The translations under genes and the position numbers were made by a program. A DNA stretch of 64,000 nucleotides from Marsupella aquatica. Its lineage: Eukaryota; Marchantiophyta. The notes under the pieces are model-generated. The model was not told the origin of the DNA, searched no databases, and saw nothing but the letters and a program-made list of their open reading frames with translations. Location of the stretch: NCBI GenBank assembly GCA_973895155.1, contig OZ316899.1, positions 1,488,001 to 1,552,000 of the forward strand, given 5' to 3'. Of the stretch, positions 32,199 to 42,175 are shown piece by piece (the first letter of the stretch is position 1; each line of letters begins with the position of its first letter).

Positions 32199-32687
32199 AG
32201 GACACCATTTATGAGAGATATCAAACGGTGTTGTCATTTATATGTATATAAGCCGTTACTTTTGCAGCATCCTGCAATTGTTTCCTTCTTTCTCCTTCGA
32301 ATTGATATTTATCTGCTCATGTGGGACATCAAAGCTACTATGGATTGTTGGAATTCTTTACCCCGTGCTTTCCAACATTCCTTTGAAGGCAAGATCAAAC
32401 TGGGAGGACATGCTATTCAACACTTTGTTATTGATCCAGGCTCTCGAATTAATTTCCTCTCCCACAGACTGTGCCAGCAATTTGTTCATCAAGAAGTACA
32501 ACCGATATCTGCTCAGATATCAATCGATGGACGAATCATTAATCTTTGGGGAAGAGTTAAAGGAGTCCCAATACAGATCGGAGAAGAATTCCATGACCTC
32601 GATTTTTATATTCTGGATTCGGATATCTCCCAACTCCCGTCAATGATTTTGAGCACTACTTGGATTATTAAGCCAGAATATTATTAA
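32199..32687 (+). CDS. Retropepsin-like domain downstream of ORF3 (H1)
   Basis: In the same register as ORF3, directly after its TGA; an ATG lies at 32211 (MRDIKRCC). A hydrophobic stretch near the start (IVSFFLLRIDIYLLMW) could be a membrane segment. The rest reads as an aspartic protease fold: HFVIDPGSRINFLS with the Asp-x-Gly-Ser core, then GRVKGVPIQIG, DLDFYIL and PSMILSTTWI, matching the usual order ending in ILGxxWL. The element already has a protease before RT, so this is a second, divergent one. It may be a C-terminal extension of ORF3 made by readthrough, or a separate small ORF. Activity cannot be judged. Confidence 0.6.
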   Translation, partial: RTPFMRDIKRCCHLYVYKPLLLQHPAIVSFFLLRIDIYLLMWDIKATMDCWNSLPRAFQHSFEGKIKLGGHAIQHFVIDPGSRINFLSHRLCQQFVHQEVQPISAQISIDGRIINLWGRVKGVPIQIGEEFHDLDFYILDSDISQLPSMILSTTWIIKPEYY

Positions 32688-32748
32688 TGAAGAACATGTC
32701 ACTCGCTTCTTATTCAATTCGGTCATGTCTTGTGGGGACACGGCGAAA

Positions 32749-32764
32749 TTTAAGTGGAGGGCTA
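32749..32764 (+). promoter_or_regulatory. H1 3' polypurine tract
   Basis: TTTAAGTGGAGGGCTA directly before the 3' LTR; the primer for plus-strand DNA synthesis by position. Confidence 0.88.
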
Positions 32765-34154
32765 TGTGGTATGGGTGTCCCTGCAATTTTTTCTGGAAAC
32801 TTGTTTATTTTTAGCATATCACAAGATTTACTTACACTTTAGACACCTTCCGGCCAACATTTACTTGTTCTGGACACTTATAGAAATATTTGACATCTCC
32901 GGCTTTCCTGACGATTCCTAGTGTACTTTGCCCGACGCTGTGACCAGCGCCCGTTTCTTTTACTCAAGACGCTGCGGAAGCGTCCAACCTCCTCATGACG
33001 CTTTTGGCAGTGCCCGACCGCCACCAAGACTCTATGAGGATTTCGACCGACGCTGTGGAAAGCGTCAGCTTCAACACACGACGCTGTGAGCAGCGTCCAC
33101 CCTAGTATTGACGCTGTGAGCAGTGTGAGCAGCGTCCGTTGGTTTTACTTAAGACGCTTCTAGCAGCGTCCAGATTCTCCCGACGCTTCTAGCAGCGTCC
33201 GCTCAACACTTAGTTTTTGAAGTAGATTACTAGTAAAGTAGTATTCTACCACCCTTGTTGAAGTACTTATGCTGTGCTTCTCCCTTGTTTAGTTTTAAGC
33301 TTGGAAAGGCACGACTGTTCTTACCTCCTCCATTTTAGGATTCCAGCACTTATAAGACAGAGTAGAATGCTCATTTGAAGTAGAGAGAAATAGAGTTAAT
33401 ACTGTATTCAGAATTGAGTCTTCTGAATAGTTTTCTCCTCCTTCCATTGTAACAAGGCATGCTGTGAGTGTTTTGTATGGAAGTAAAGCTATATTGATTG
33501 AAGTTAAGATTGAATTCAAGAGATTCCTGTGGTGATTGAATTCAGTTGCAGATTTCTGAAACTCGTATTGAATTCACTGCTAGGCTTGCTTGCAGAGTCG
33601 GGATTCGCTAGCCAATTCAAGAATAGTTAATGATAAATGAGAAGTAAATTCTGATTCTCAGAGTAGTTAGTACTGTTGCTTTGATTCTGGAATATGGTTT
33701 AGAGTTTGACTGAATTGCGTATCGCTGATGTCAAACCATGTTGACGGCATTTTAAATCATATCATTCATTTGCAATCAGAAAGCTTCTGCTTCATCAGAT
33801 TGAGAATTCCATTATCATTAACCTTTGTGTTTTGAAGAGTGAGATGGATGAATTATGAGATAGATTTCATGTCTATACTGAGCCCAAATCCTTTCTGAAG
33901 GAGTGGCAGTAGCAGTTTGTAGTCTCTAAATCCTTACTCATTTCTTCTCTAATTCATAAATCAGAAGTTCAGTTACTTTGTTGTTTGTTTATTCGATTTT
34001 TTTATTGAGAAGTGAAGTCAACATAGAGCTCAAGACTCTAAATCACTCGGAGTGATAAAAGTTATACAATTCATTCTGAAATCTGTTCTTAAAGGGATCG
34101 AAACCCTGGTTTTAGGTGAGGAGAGTCACTTTTGATACTTAGCACTATACGACA
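32765..34154 (+). mobile_element. H1 3' LTR
   Basis: 1390 bp, same length as the 5' LTR and different by one base as far as I can see by eye. Ends in GACA and is followed by the AGGAC duplication. Confidence 0.97.
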
Positions 34155-34159
34155 AGGAC
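34155..34159 (+). repeat. Target site duplication of H1, right (AGGAC)
   Basis: Matches 20602-20606 exactly. Confidence 0.97.
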
Positions 34160-35143
34160 CAGGGGAACAGAGGGGGAAGCCGGGAGTCCAAGCAGTGAAG
34201 GAGGCGGTGGAGGACTACAGCAATGATAACTCCGGCTATGGGTCGGATCATCATGTTCCAGGAGTAAGGACCTGTGGCCGGTTTATCCCTACCCAGCAGA
34301 GTAGCCCCGAGTCTCCCCCACCAGAGGTTGCTCCCCCGAGCTTTGACAGCATAAAGCAGACGGCACAAGATTTTCAGGAGTGACTTAGGGAGGAAGAGAA
34401 AGCAGACCTGGCTAGGGAGGAAGATTTACCAGGAGGAGATTGGTCGGAGGACATCAGGCGGCTTGCCGGAAAAAGAAGCAACCCTCTTGCCACCGTAGAA
34501 GAAATCCGCAAGGCGGCTTGGGAACAGAGGCCGAGGTGGTTGATGCCGATGACTTCTACTTACTCCACCTATGCTAAAGATAGAGCCATGGAGTACGGGG
34601 AGATGTGTGGGGACCTGGCGCTCAGCATCTTTGGGGAGGAGTTGGAGCAAGGACCTTTTTTCCAGAGAGAGATGTTGGAGAAGCACCGATTAGAAGAAGC
34701 GGTGGCTTTGGAGAGAAGCAAGAAGGACGAGGTCATCCGGCGGCTTAGGGAGATGGAAGCCGAGGTGGAAGACCTGCAGGCGGCCAAGAAAGCCCAAGAT
34801 GAGCTGCGGATTAAGCGGCATGAGCTAAACATCATGCAAGGACAATTGGATGCCGCTCAGTCTGGCAATCAGATTATCAAAGATAAACTGACTCTGACTC
34901 AAGGAGAGTTGGCCGACGCGGTCAAGGACAAGGAAAAGTGGAAGCAGGAGCTGAGGGACCCAGAGGAGGCCCACATAACCACCAACAACCGGGCCATGGC
35001 GAAGACTCAGAGAAAGGAGAGGGCGTTGAAAGGAGAGCTCAAGGATATCCGTGGAGCCCTTGAGCAGGAGGCCGAGTTAGGAAAATCCTATCAAGGGATT
35101 ATTGCGTTGCAGCAGGAGCTTGCATCCCTGACGGCTAGCTTCA

Positions 35144-35148
35144 AGGCC
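35144..35148 (+). repeat. Target site duplication of mini-Copia, left (AGGCC)
   Basis: Matches 37137-37141; the uninterrupted site in LTR2 reads cttcaaggccgacc near 61470-61483. Confidence 0.96.
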
Positions 35149-35600
35149 TGTTGAGCATAGACAACATTCGTAACAGCAAGCCCATGAACCATCCAACGCA
35201 CAATAGTCGACACAGAGAGATACGTGGTTCACCTCCACATGAGGTTACGTCCATGGGAACACACAAGAGCTTTACTGCACTCTAGGCCGACCGGCCATAC
35301 CAAGCATCCACAGCACAAGCTCTCCTATCTCTCAACTAGCTCCGTAACAATGAGCCTAAGTTCCACCAGGGTCTGGCATCAGCCCTGGCTATATACACAA
35401 CAGCACTATCGCTAACATTAGCTAAGTCCTAACCAGAGTTAGACTAGCTGTGGTTAGCTCATGAGTCACAAGACTAGAGCAATATCTAACAAACTCCCCC
35501 TTGACTCTTGTCTTGGGGACTAGACTAAATGCTACCATATGGAATCCTCAGCGGGAAGTTCTAGACAATCACCAAACCAGGTCTCCCCCTAAAAACCACA

Positions 35601-35633
35601 AGGGTTAACTAAGGGTTAACTAAGGGTTAACTA
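35601..35633 (+). repeat. Three 11-bp tandem repeats in mini-Copia
   Basis: AGGGTTAACTA three times in the part between RNase H and the 3' LTR. The resemblance to the plant telomere unit is superficial. Confidence 0.9.
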
Positions 35634-35841
35634 GAACTAAGCCGTAGCCTAATAGGAATGAGTAATCCATATACAAATAGTCACACATTGCTAAATAACT
35701 CTACTTGCACTACAACTGCAAAACCTGCAAAGTAGCACGGTGTCTTGAAAAACTCTCCAAATGAATCACTTTGGTAAAAGCATCAGCAGGATTGAGCTTT
35801 CCATCAATCTTGACTAGCTCAAAAGTTTTATTAGACACTGC

Positions 35842-36858
35842 TTACTTGATAAAATGGTACCTGATATCAATGTGCTTCACCCTGCTATCCATCACCTGGT
35901 TAGCAGCCAAGTGAAGAGCACTCTGACTATCACAGTTTAGAGTCATTTTTCCATGCTCTAAACCCATCTCCGCGATCAACTTATCCAACCAAATTGCTTC
36001 CTTTGCTGCTTCTGCTGCTGCAACATACTCTGCTTCTGTAGTAGACTGAGATATACACTTCTGCAAGGTAGATTCCCAACTAATATATTCTCCTCCAAGA
36101 GTGTATACAAACAAATTCTTAGCCATCAGACCTTTCTCCACAGCATTCGTAGGAGAGAAAGTCAATGATAACTTGAAATGTGAAGCTAAAGGAATACTCA
36201 CTGGCTTACAGTTCTCCATGTTGAATCGTGCAAGTACTTTCCTCGCATACTGGCCTTGACTCAAGCACAACTATCCAGTCTCAGAGTTCCTAAAAATCTC
36301 CATCCCTAAGATCCTTTTGGCCTTACCAAGATCCTTCATCATGAATTCAGCACTCAATTTTGCCTTGAGACTGTCAACCTCAGATTGATCTTTAGCCACA
36401 ATCAGCATGTCATCCACATAGATCACCAAAATGATGAAACCAAATACATCATTCTTGACTGATTTCGTATACACACAAGGATCCTACACCATCCTTGTAA
36501 AACCTTGAGCAAGCATGAAATCATCAAACCGCTTGTTCCACTGTCTGGGAGACTGCTTCAATCCATACAAGGACTTGAGCAATCTGCAAACTAAGTTCTC
36601 TTGGTCCTTCTTCAAAAAGCCTAGTGGCTGTCTCATGAAGATCATCTCTTCCAAGTTGCCATAGAGAAAAGCAGTAACAACATCCATCTGATCCATCACC
36701 ACACCAAAAAACACAACAAGCTGACACAAGATCTGAATTGTGGAATACTTAGCCACCGGTGAAAAGACCTCATTGTAATCCACTCCTTTCACTTGTTGAG
36801 CATAGACGATATTTGTAACAGCAAGCCCATGAACCATCCAATGCACAATAGTCGACAC
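35842..36858 (-). pseudogene. Copia RT (C-terminal part) and RNase H of mini-Copia
   Basis: Minus-strand frames 36858-36484, 36474-36271 and 36270-35842 give GVDYNEVFSPVAKYSTI, MDVVTAFLYGNLEE and LYGLKQSPRQW, the catalytic VIYVDDMLIV, then RNase H with STTEAEYVAAAEA and LNCDSQSALHLA. After an in-frame TAA at 35842 the coding pattern goes on as ADAFTKVIHLESF. The first RT motifs are missing: the frame is fused to the LTR, whose bases form the apparent N-terminus. Several stops separate the segments, so no active enzyme is made. Confidence 0.9.
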
Positions 36859-37136
36859 AGAGAGATACGTGGTTCACCTCCACATGAGGCTACGTCCACG
36901 GGAACACACAAGAGCTTTACTGCACTCTAGGCCGACCGGCCATACCAAGCATCCACAACACAAGCTCTCCTATCTCTCAACTAGCTCCGTAACAATGAGC
37001 CTAAGTTCCACCAGGGTCTGGCATCAGCCCTGGCTATATACACAACAGCACTACCGCTAACATTAGCTAAGTCCTAACCAGAGTTAGACTAACTGTGGTT
37101 AGCTCATGAGTCACAAGACTACAGCAATATCTAACA

Positions 37137-37951
37137 AGGCCGACCTGCGTGACAAGGATGACCAGCTCGACCAGACTTATGCCAAGATGAATAAGATGGA
37201 GTCAGAGGTCGTAGCGGAGCTCGACAAGGAGCTAAAAGCAACCCAGGAGGAGAGGGCTACCTTAAAATTGGAATTGGAGGAAGCCAGAGAGGAGCTGCAG
37301 GAGGGACGGAAGGACCTGGAGGAAGCCCAAGAGGAGTTGGAGAAAACCACCAGGAAGATGGAGAACTTACAACGGCGGGCCGACAACCAAACGGAGCGGC
37401 TGAAGAAATAGGCTGCAGTATTTAAGTGCTTAGCTTCATCTGGTCCAACTCCAATTGTGGGAACTCCGTTACCAGGAGGGGTACTGGCCGAAAGACAAGC
37501 CAAGACACACGCCCCAGTGCCGGAGGTAGGTAGCAAGGGGAAGGGACCAGCTACCCAAACAGGGAAGAAGAAGAAGCGGAAACCTTCTGGGTCTGGGAGT
37601 TATACGGCTTACCAAGCCGTTGTGACCCAGGAGGTAAACCCGGCACCAACCTCCGGCATGGTCACGACAGTAGATCCACCTGTTGAAGAAGGTGGGGATG
37701 GCAAGGCCGAGGCCGGGACAGCTATTGATGAAGCCGAGGTACCGGATCCTCCACTAGAACATGACGGGGAGGCTGAAGCCGTATCGAAGGCCGTGACCGA
37801 TGCTGAGGCCAAAGCCGAGGGTGGACCCAGTCAAGCCGATGAAGAGTTGACTCGGTCCGGGGCAGGTAATCTGTCAGAGGACGGACTGACGGCAGTGGCT
37901 GTGGGGGAAGCATTGGGGGCATCCATTGAGGATCCGCCACTGGTGTCGTGA
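37137..37951 (+). pseudogene. LTR1-borne ORF, part 3 (coiled coil and tail)
   Basis: Resumes after the mini-Copia (the repeated AGGCC included). Up to 37411 it is almost pure charged helix (MNKMESEVVAELDKELKATQ, EEAQEELEKTTRKMENLQRR), a strong coiled-coil pattern, ending in TAG at 37409 that LTR2 shares. After the stop, 37412-37951 stays in frame with a low-complexity Gly/Ala/Glu-rich tail (KKKKRKPSGSGSYTAYQAVV) and ends in TGA at 37949 at the same place in both LTRs. Whole-protein length would be about 1.2 thousand residues. Confidence 0.65.
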
Positions 37952-38853
37952 CGGTGCAAGGGTGCCGTTCCTTTAAGGAAGGGCGGACGTGGAGGTAGGA
38001 GGCGTGAGTGGGCAGGGCGGGCTCAGATCTCCAAGTTTAGGATTAGGATCAAGACCAGGAGACGGCCCTGACACTTAGATTAGTGGGATGGTAGATCCAC
38101 TGGTAGGAGCAACACTTGTGCTCCTGCCTCGCTGTACAGTTAGGTAGATTACAGGTAGGATAGATTAAGCTTACGCAGCGAAGTTTTGGACAGATCCGCT
38201 GCCAGGATAAATACCTGGGCAGCGGGGAGTCCAGGGCCTCTTCTTTAGCAAGTTTTTAGTTGCACCAGCAGGGCTGGGATCAAGTAATAAGAGAAGCTCT
38301 CGGTTAGTTATACAGTGACCCTTGTGTATATTCATGTTTCCTCATGCCTAAGAACTGAATAGAGTTGGCCTCACGGCTTAGTTTGCAGAGCTTGTGTATG
38401 AGATGTACTGTTTGTATGGCAAGTGCATGGTATAACTCAGTCAGAAGGAGTCATTTTGCTATTTGTGTGTCGCATTAACTTGTGTGAAGAGTGCCCACAT
38501 CAATGAAGGGAAGTAGCAAGGGAGTGAGAGTTGGATGTGTCGAGCTGAGAGAGGTCTTAGCGGCTTAACCAAGCCAATTGGGGATCATTCCGGCGGCGGA
38601 ATCCAAACATATCTAATGGAAGACCAGGAGAGGAATACAAGGGAAGGCCTAGAATAGACCGGCTAAGTATCTCATGACCCAATGAAGGATCTGTCCAGTA
38701 TATGTGTGTAAAATGTTAATAGTAGTAGAAGGAGGATTAGCAGCGTCCCATGCCGCTAAGCCGCGGAAACGGCCTCGCCGAGGACGAAACCTGCAAGAAT
38801 CGGCTTGAGCAAGGGGGTTTTCTTGGGTTTGGGGAGCCATGGGATGCACCACA
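37952..38853 (+). promoter_or_regulatory. Family U LTR1 promoter and R-U5 region
   Basis: About 900 bp without a gene, aligned with 62290-63189. At 38196-38225 a TATA-like GGATAAATACC sits in the loop of an inverted repeat (CCGCTGCC-AGG pairs with CCTGGGCAGCGG, one bulge); LTR2 has the same site near 62538-62567 with one change (gggcag to gggtag). Everything downstream would be R-U5, and the ORF upstream would be U3. Confidence 0.5.
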
Positions 38854-38857
38854 TTTT

Positions 38858-38876
38858 TGGCGCTAGATGGAGGGGG
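38858..38876 (+). other. Family U primer binding site
   Basis: TGGCGCTAGATGGAGGGGG, four bases after the LTR end. I cannot assign the tRNA with confidence; only TGGCGC is shared with the Asp-type site of family H. Confidence 0.65.
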
Positions 38877-38922
38877 CATTTCTTAAGCCGTGAGATATGA
38901 AGTTAGGAAGGAAGCGTGGGTA

Positions 38923-41249
38923 ATGACTAAACCTACGCCGAGAGAGGAAAGAGTGATTCAACGGGAGAGAGCTCGTCTGCAGCAGCTCGCCGGGTGGCAT
39001 GATACACAGCGACTGAGAGGGGCATAAAGAGCTAGTAGCTCCGAAACTGAAAGTGGCATCGAAGAAGACATACCAGAAGAAGGGTCGGTAAGGAGAAGTG
39101 AGTCTCGAACCGACATGGGGGAACCAGAGGCACGGCCAGACAAGAGGCCGGGGACCAAATTGAGCCAACGGTCGCGTATTCATTACAAGGCCTTTCATGG
39201 AAGAGGAGATGAGGATCCGGACAAATGGTTGGATGACTTCGAAGGAACCGCTGCAGCAAATGGAGAATCGGCCATCAAGATGCAAATTCTTCCCGGCCTG
39301 TTCAAGGGTGAGGCTAGGCCTTGGTACAGAGCATTGGACGTGGAAGATCAAGCCATTTGGAATACTTTCAGATCACTATTTGTCAAGGAGTTTTGACCCA
39401 TTGGAACTTCAGAGTTAGCAGTGCTGAAGTTGGGACGACTTTGGTTCAAGGAGAACAAATCCTTCAGGAAGTTCCTGCAACGCTTCCAAAAGCTGGTAAG
39501 ACGTACAAAGACCAATGCATCTGAAGGTATGCAACTTCAATGGTTAGTGAATGCTTTGCCACAGAAGATGAGTTTTGCAATTAGGAAGGAGAATCCAAAG
39601 ACTTTAGCCGAGGCAATTAGAGATATTCAATTATACATTAATGCAGATATCACAAGCGGAAGAAACAGCTTAAGTCTGAGAGTTCCTCATCGGAGGAAGG
39701 ATCAACCCATAAGAAAAATGATAAGAAAAAGAAATATTCTAAGAAGTCAAGAAGTGATAACTCAAGCTCGGACAGTGGAGGTAGCAAGAGTGAGTCATCT
39801 TCTAGTTCTGAAGAAGAAAAAACTAGGAAAAGGAAGGGCAAAAGGAGGGGAAAGATGAAAGTCAAGCTAGAGGCTAAAACACCAGATAACATCGTAGCCC
39901 TTACCGAGCAGCTTAAGGCTATAATAGCAAAGGTAAAACCGAAGAAGAAGGTAGTACAAGAGGATAGCTCTGTATGGTGTGCCTTATGTTATAAAACCGG
40001 ACACCATAAAGATGCGTGTCCTAAACTTAATACTAGTCATGTTTGGCATGTGGCTGAGGTCAGACCATGTCAGGGAGAAGTAGAGTACTTTTTAGGGGAT
40101 GCTGCTAATAGTGTTTTCGGCATCAGTGAGACTGGAGCACGAGACCTATCCAACAGACCTGCATCTCTCTAGTCAGGATTAAGGAACAATCCGGGAGAAA
40201 TGTATCCTCGGATTATTCAAAATCCGTCAGTACCTCCTAGGCCGAATGTGCAAAGATTTGCGGCATGCTATAATTGTGGTCAACCTGGTCATTTTGCTAG
40301 AGAATGCCCGAATGCACGCAAACAAGGTGATGGACAACCAGCTCAGCTATGTATGGGATGCCGACAGGAGGGCCACCTGCTAGGACAATGTCCTACGTGG
40401 TTGGCAGGCATGGCCGCAAACCATAAGCTCTTGCCAGTCAAGGTCTTGCCACCAGGTACTACCCCCGGAGGAGTTCAAATCAACCACATTGAACTCGGAT
40501 GGCAAACGGATGCCAAGGCAGAGTTCGGACCATCTGATGATGAGGCCGAGGCCCTATCAACCTTCTCAGAGGAGGATTTGGATCATGATTGCTACCGGGT
40601 CTCTACTCGATCTACCAGAAGGAAGGAAAGGTAGGATGGGCTGGCCAAAAATAAAGGGAAGGATAAGGAAGAAAGAATCGACTATTTGTCAACATCAACA
40701 GAAGGGGAAGGAAAGGCGCCGGCAACACAGGTAAGCCATGAGCCCACCAGTGAGCCCAATCCTTCACAGGACAGCGACTTCAATCGAGATCACCCTAAGT
40801 TGTTCTACCCCTCTATTACGGCTAGTGTTAAGGAACAATTGCGAGAATTAGAAACCCTAGAGAATACCAAAGCCATAGCCAAGGATGTGAAATGAGCAAA
40901 AGCGTTGTTTGCTTTGGAGGATCCAATGGCTGTGGAAACTAGCGTGGAAAAATAGGCCGAAGCCAAGAGGACACCGCCAGAAGAGAAGCCGATAGTTTCC
41001 TATGACCTGGCTAAAGATGTGCTAGAATCTAGAGTCTCGGCAACCGTAGGTCAACTATTGAAAAATAGCCCGTACTTCCGAAAGCAGTTAAGGAAGGCGA
41101 TTTTTGGCAAGCCGAGATTACCCAAGGTAGCAACCAAATCCAATGTGCTGATGATAGAAGAAGATCAAGGAGCCCCAACATTACCATTAATGATTCAAGG
41201 AGAAATATTATTGTGAGTACCCATTGATGGAGGATCAGGGGTATGTATT
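38923..41249 (+). pseudogene. Family U gag with zinc knuckles, decayed
   Basis: Gag of an Athila/Tat-like element. ATG at 38923 (MTKPTPREERVIQRERARLQ) is kept in the second copy (63259). The core includes HYKAFHGRGDEDPDKWLDDFE, then KMQILPGLFKGEARPWYRAL. After a frameshift near 39665 come three knuckles: CALCYKTGHHKDAC, CYNCGQPGHFAREC and CMGCRQEGHLLGQC. Stops: TAA near 39025 (GAA in the other copy), TGA 39394, TAG 40170, TAG 40632, TGA 40893, TAG near 40953 and TGA 41214. Arrangement and knuckle number match family H, so the two families are related. Confidence 0.85.
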
Positions 41250-42175
41250 ATGATTGATTCAACAGCAAAAGGATGGGGTCTAACGCCAGAGATGACTGGA
41301 AGAGTGTTAAACATGGCCAATGGGTATCAAGTCATTCCCACGGGAGTGTTAACCGGCATCAAAACGGAGATAGGAGGTATCTTCTTTAGCATTAACTATG
41401 TAGTAATGAAGCTGGTAAACCCTACGTCGTTCCGGCTTTTAATTGGCAGGTCATGGCTGTACCTAGCCAAGGTAATAGAGGATTGGGGTAAGAAGGAGTT
41501 CACCTTTGGGGCCCCATCTATCACGGTATCTTGGGACACCAAGGATGACCGCAGGAAAAGCACCAGGGAGATAGATGGGTACGACAGTGGACTGGAATCC
41601 GCCGATAAGGTACGTTGGCTAGAATGCCTCACTGACCTAACCAAAGAAAGTGTCTTTGGACCAGAGGTACCCCCCAGCGGATTATGGCAAGAACCTATGG
41701 AAGGTGACTTGGAGGAAGGTGAAGAAGAGGTCGAGGACTGCTTTACCATAGAATCCACCTTTTTAGCTTCAATCCCAGAGGAAGCACCAAAGGTGGACCA
41801 GTTGGGTGAAACGGTTAAGTGGAGAGCTACAGCAGGGACCGTGGATTTTCCTCAGGCGTTGTGGCAGAGCCGACAGGATCCACAACGCCGTCTATCCCCG
41901 GCAACAAATTAAATACAAGGGGATGGTCTTACAAGCCGATCTCAAGGGCAGAGCAAATTGAGGCCCTACTAGAAGCTGGAAGAGCACGATGGCCTGACCC
42001 TCAGGAAGCAGGAATAGATGACATGTACGGGAAGAATCCAAAACCGAGTCAGGAAGGGAAGCCGACAACTAAATCAAAACCGAGCAGAACGGCAGGGGAA
42101 CAGTCTGTTGAGAACTAGGGAGAAATTAAGTCAACAAACTCGGCTAGTACTGCCAAGATTCCAGTCTATGGAGGT
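41250..42175 (+). pseudogene. Family U protease and PR-RT linker
   Basis: Active-site block VPIDGGSGVCIMI (DGG, as in family H) lies at the start, with a TGA just before it, and SFRLLIGRSWLYLAK forms the second retropepsin block. The frame ends at 41912; the linker continues in another register from 41819 (NTRGWSYKPISRAEQIEALL) to a TAG at 42116. So there is a frame change between protease and RT here, where family H has a stop. Confidence 0.8.

Larger units (their letters stand above)
20607..34154 (+). mobile_element. Family H gypsy element, copy H1 (13548 bp, young)
   Basis: Athila/Tat-like LTR retrotransposon. The 5' LTR is 20607-21996 and the 3' LTR 32765-34154, both 1390 bp, TGTGG...GACA. 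By eye they differ at one base (T21023 against C33181), so the insertion is recent. The order is LTR, tRNA-Asp primer site, leader, gag-PR-RT-RH-INT, purine tract, ORF3 with a retropepsin-like tail, purine tract, LTR. The target duplication is AGGAC. It sits inside family U LTR1 and cuts that LTR's ORF. Confidence 0.97.
34155..35148 (+). pseudogene. LTR1-borne ORF, part 2 (coiled coil begins)
   Basis: Continues the gene cut by H1. It contains EDYSNDNSGYGSDHHVPG, a Pro-rich patch, KQTAQDFQE and then TGA at 34381 where LTR2 has CGA (Arg). It goes on through RLAGKRSNPLATVEEIRKAA to a long charged helix from about 34660 (EMLEKHRLEEAVALERSKK onward) with heptad-like spacing, which suggests a coiled coil. 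The mini-Copia cuts it at 35148. About 24 bp present in LTR2 are missing near 34294. Confidence 0.65.
35149..37136 (-). mobile_element. Mini-Copia, internally deleted (1988 bp)
   Basis: Two 343-bp LTRs (35149-35491 and 36794-37136; TGTTAGATATTGC...CTCAACA on the minus strand) flank an inside holding only part of RT and RNase H. The LTRs differ at roughly ten positions, mostly transitions. A purine tract AAGGGGGAGT lies next to the 3' LTR (35492-35501). The 5' LTR runs straight into the middle of RT, with primer site, gag, protease and integrase all absent. The AGGCC duplication shows it inserted as a unit or was deleted after insertion. Same LTR family as the Copia at 13913. Confidence 0.93.
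18655..38853 (+). mobile_element. Family U LTR1 (contains H1 and the mini-Copia)
   Basis: It starts TGTGATGCCTAGCC and ends ATGCACCACA. Removing H1 (20607-34154), the mini-Copia (35149-37136) and one target duplication for each leaves about 4653 bp, aligned end to end with LTR2. Compared with LTR2 it lacks 17 bp near 19790, about 27 bp near 19135 and about 24 bp near 34294. The ORF it carries is described separately. Confidence 0.85.

Noticed and set aside
34126-34368. Minus ORFs opposite the LTR-borne gene (also 60335-60700)
   Set aside because: Shadows of the sense frame; one also crosses the H1 junction.
35601-35633. AGGGTTAACTA repeats as telomere-like DNA
   Set aside because: Unit is 11 bp and not the plant TTTAGGG repeat; only three copies inside a Copia.
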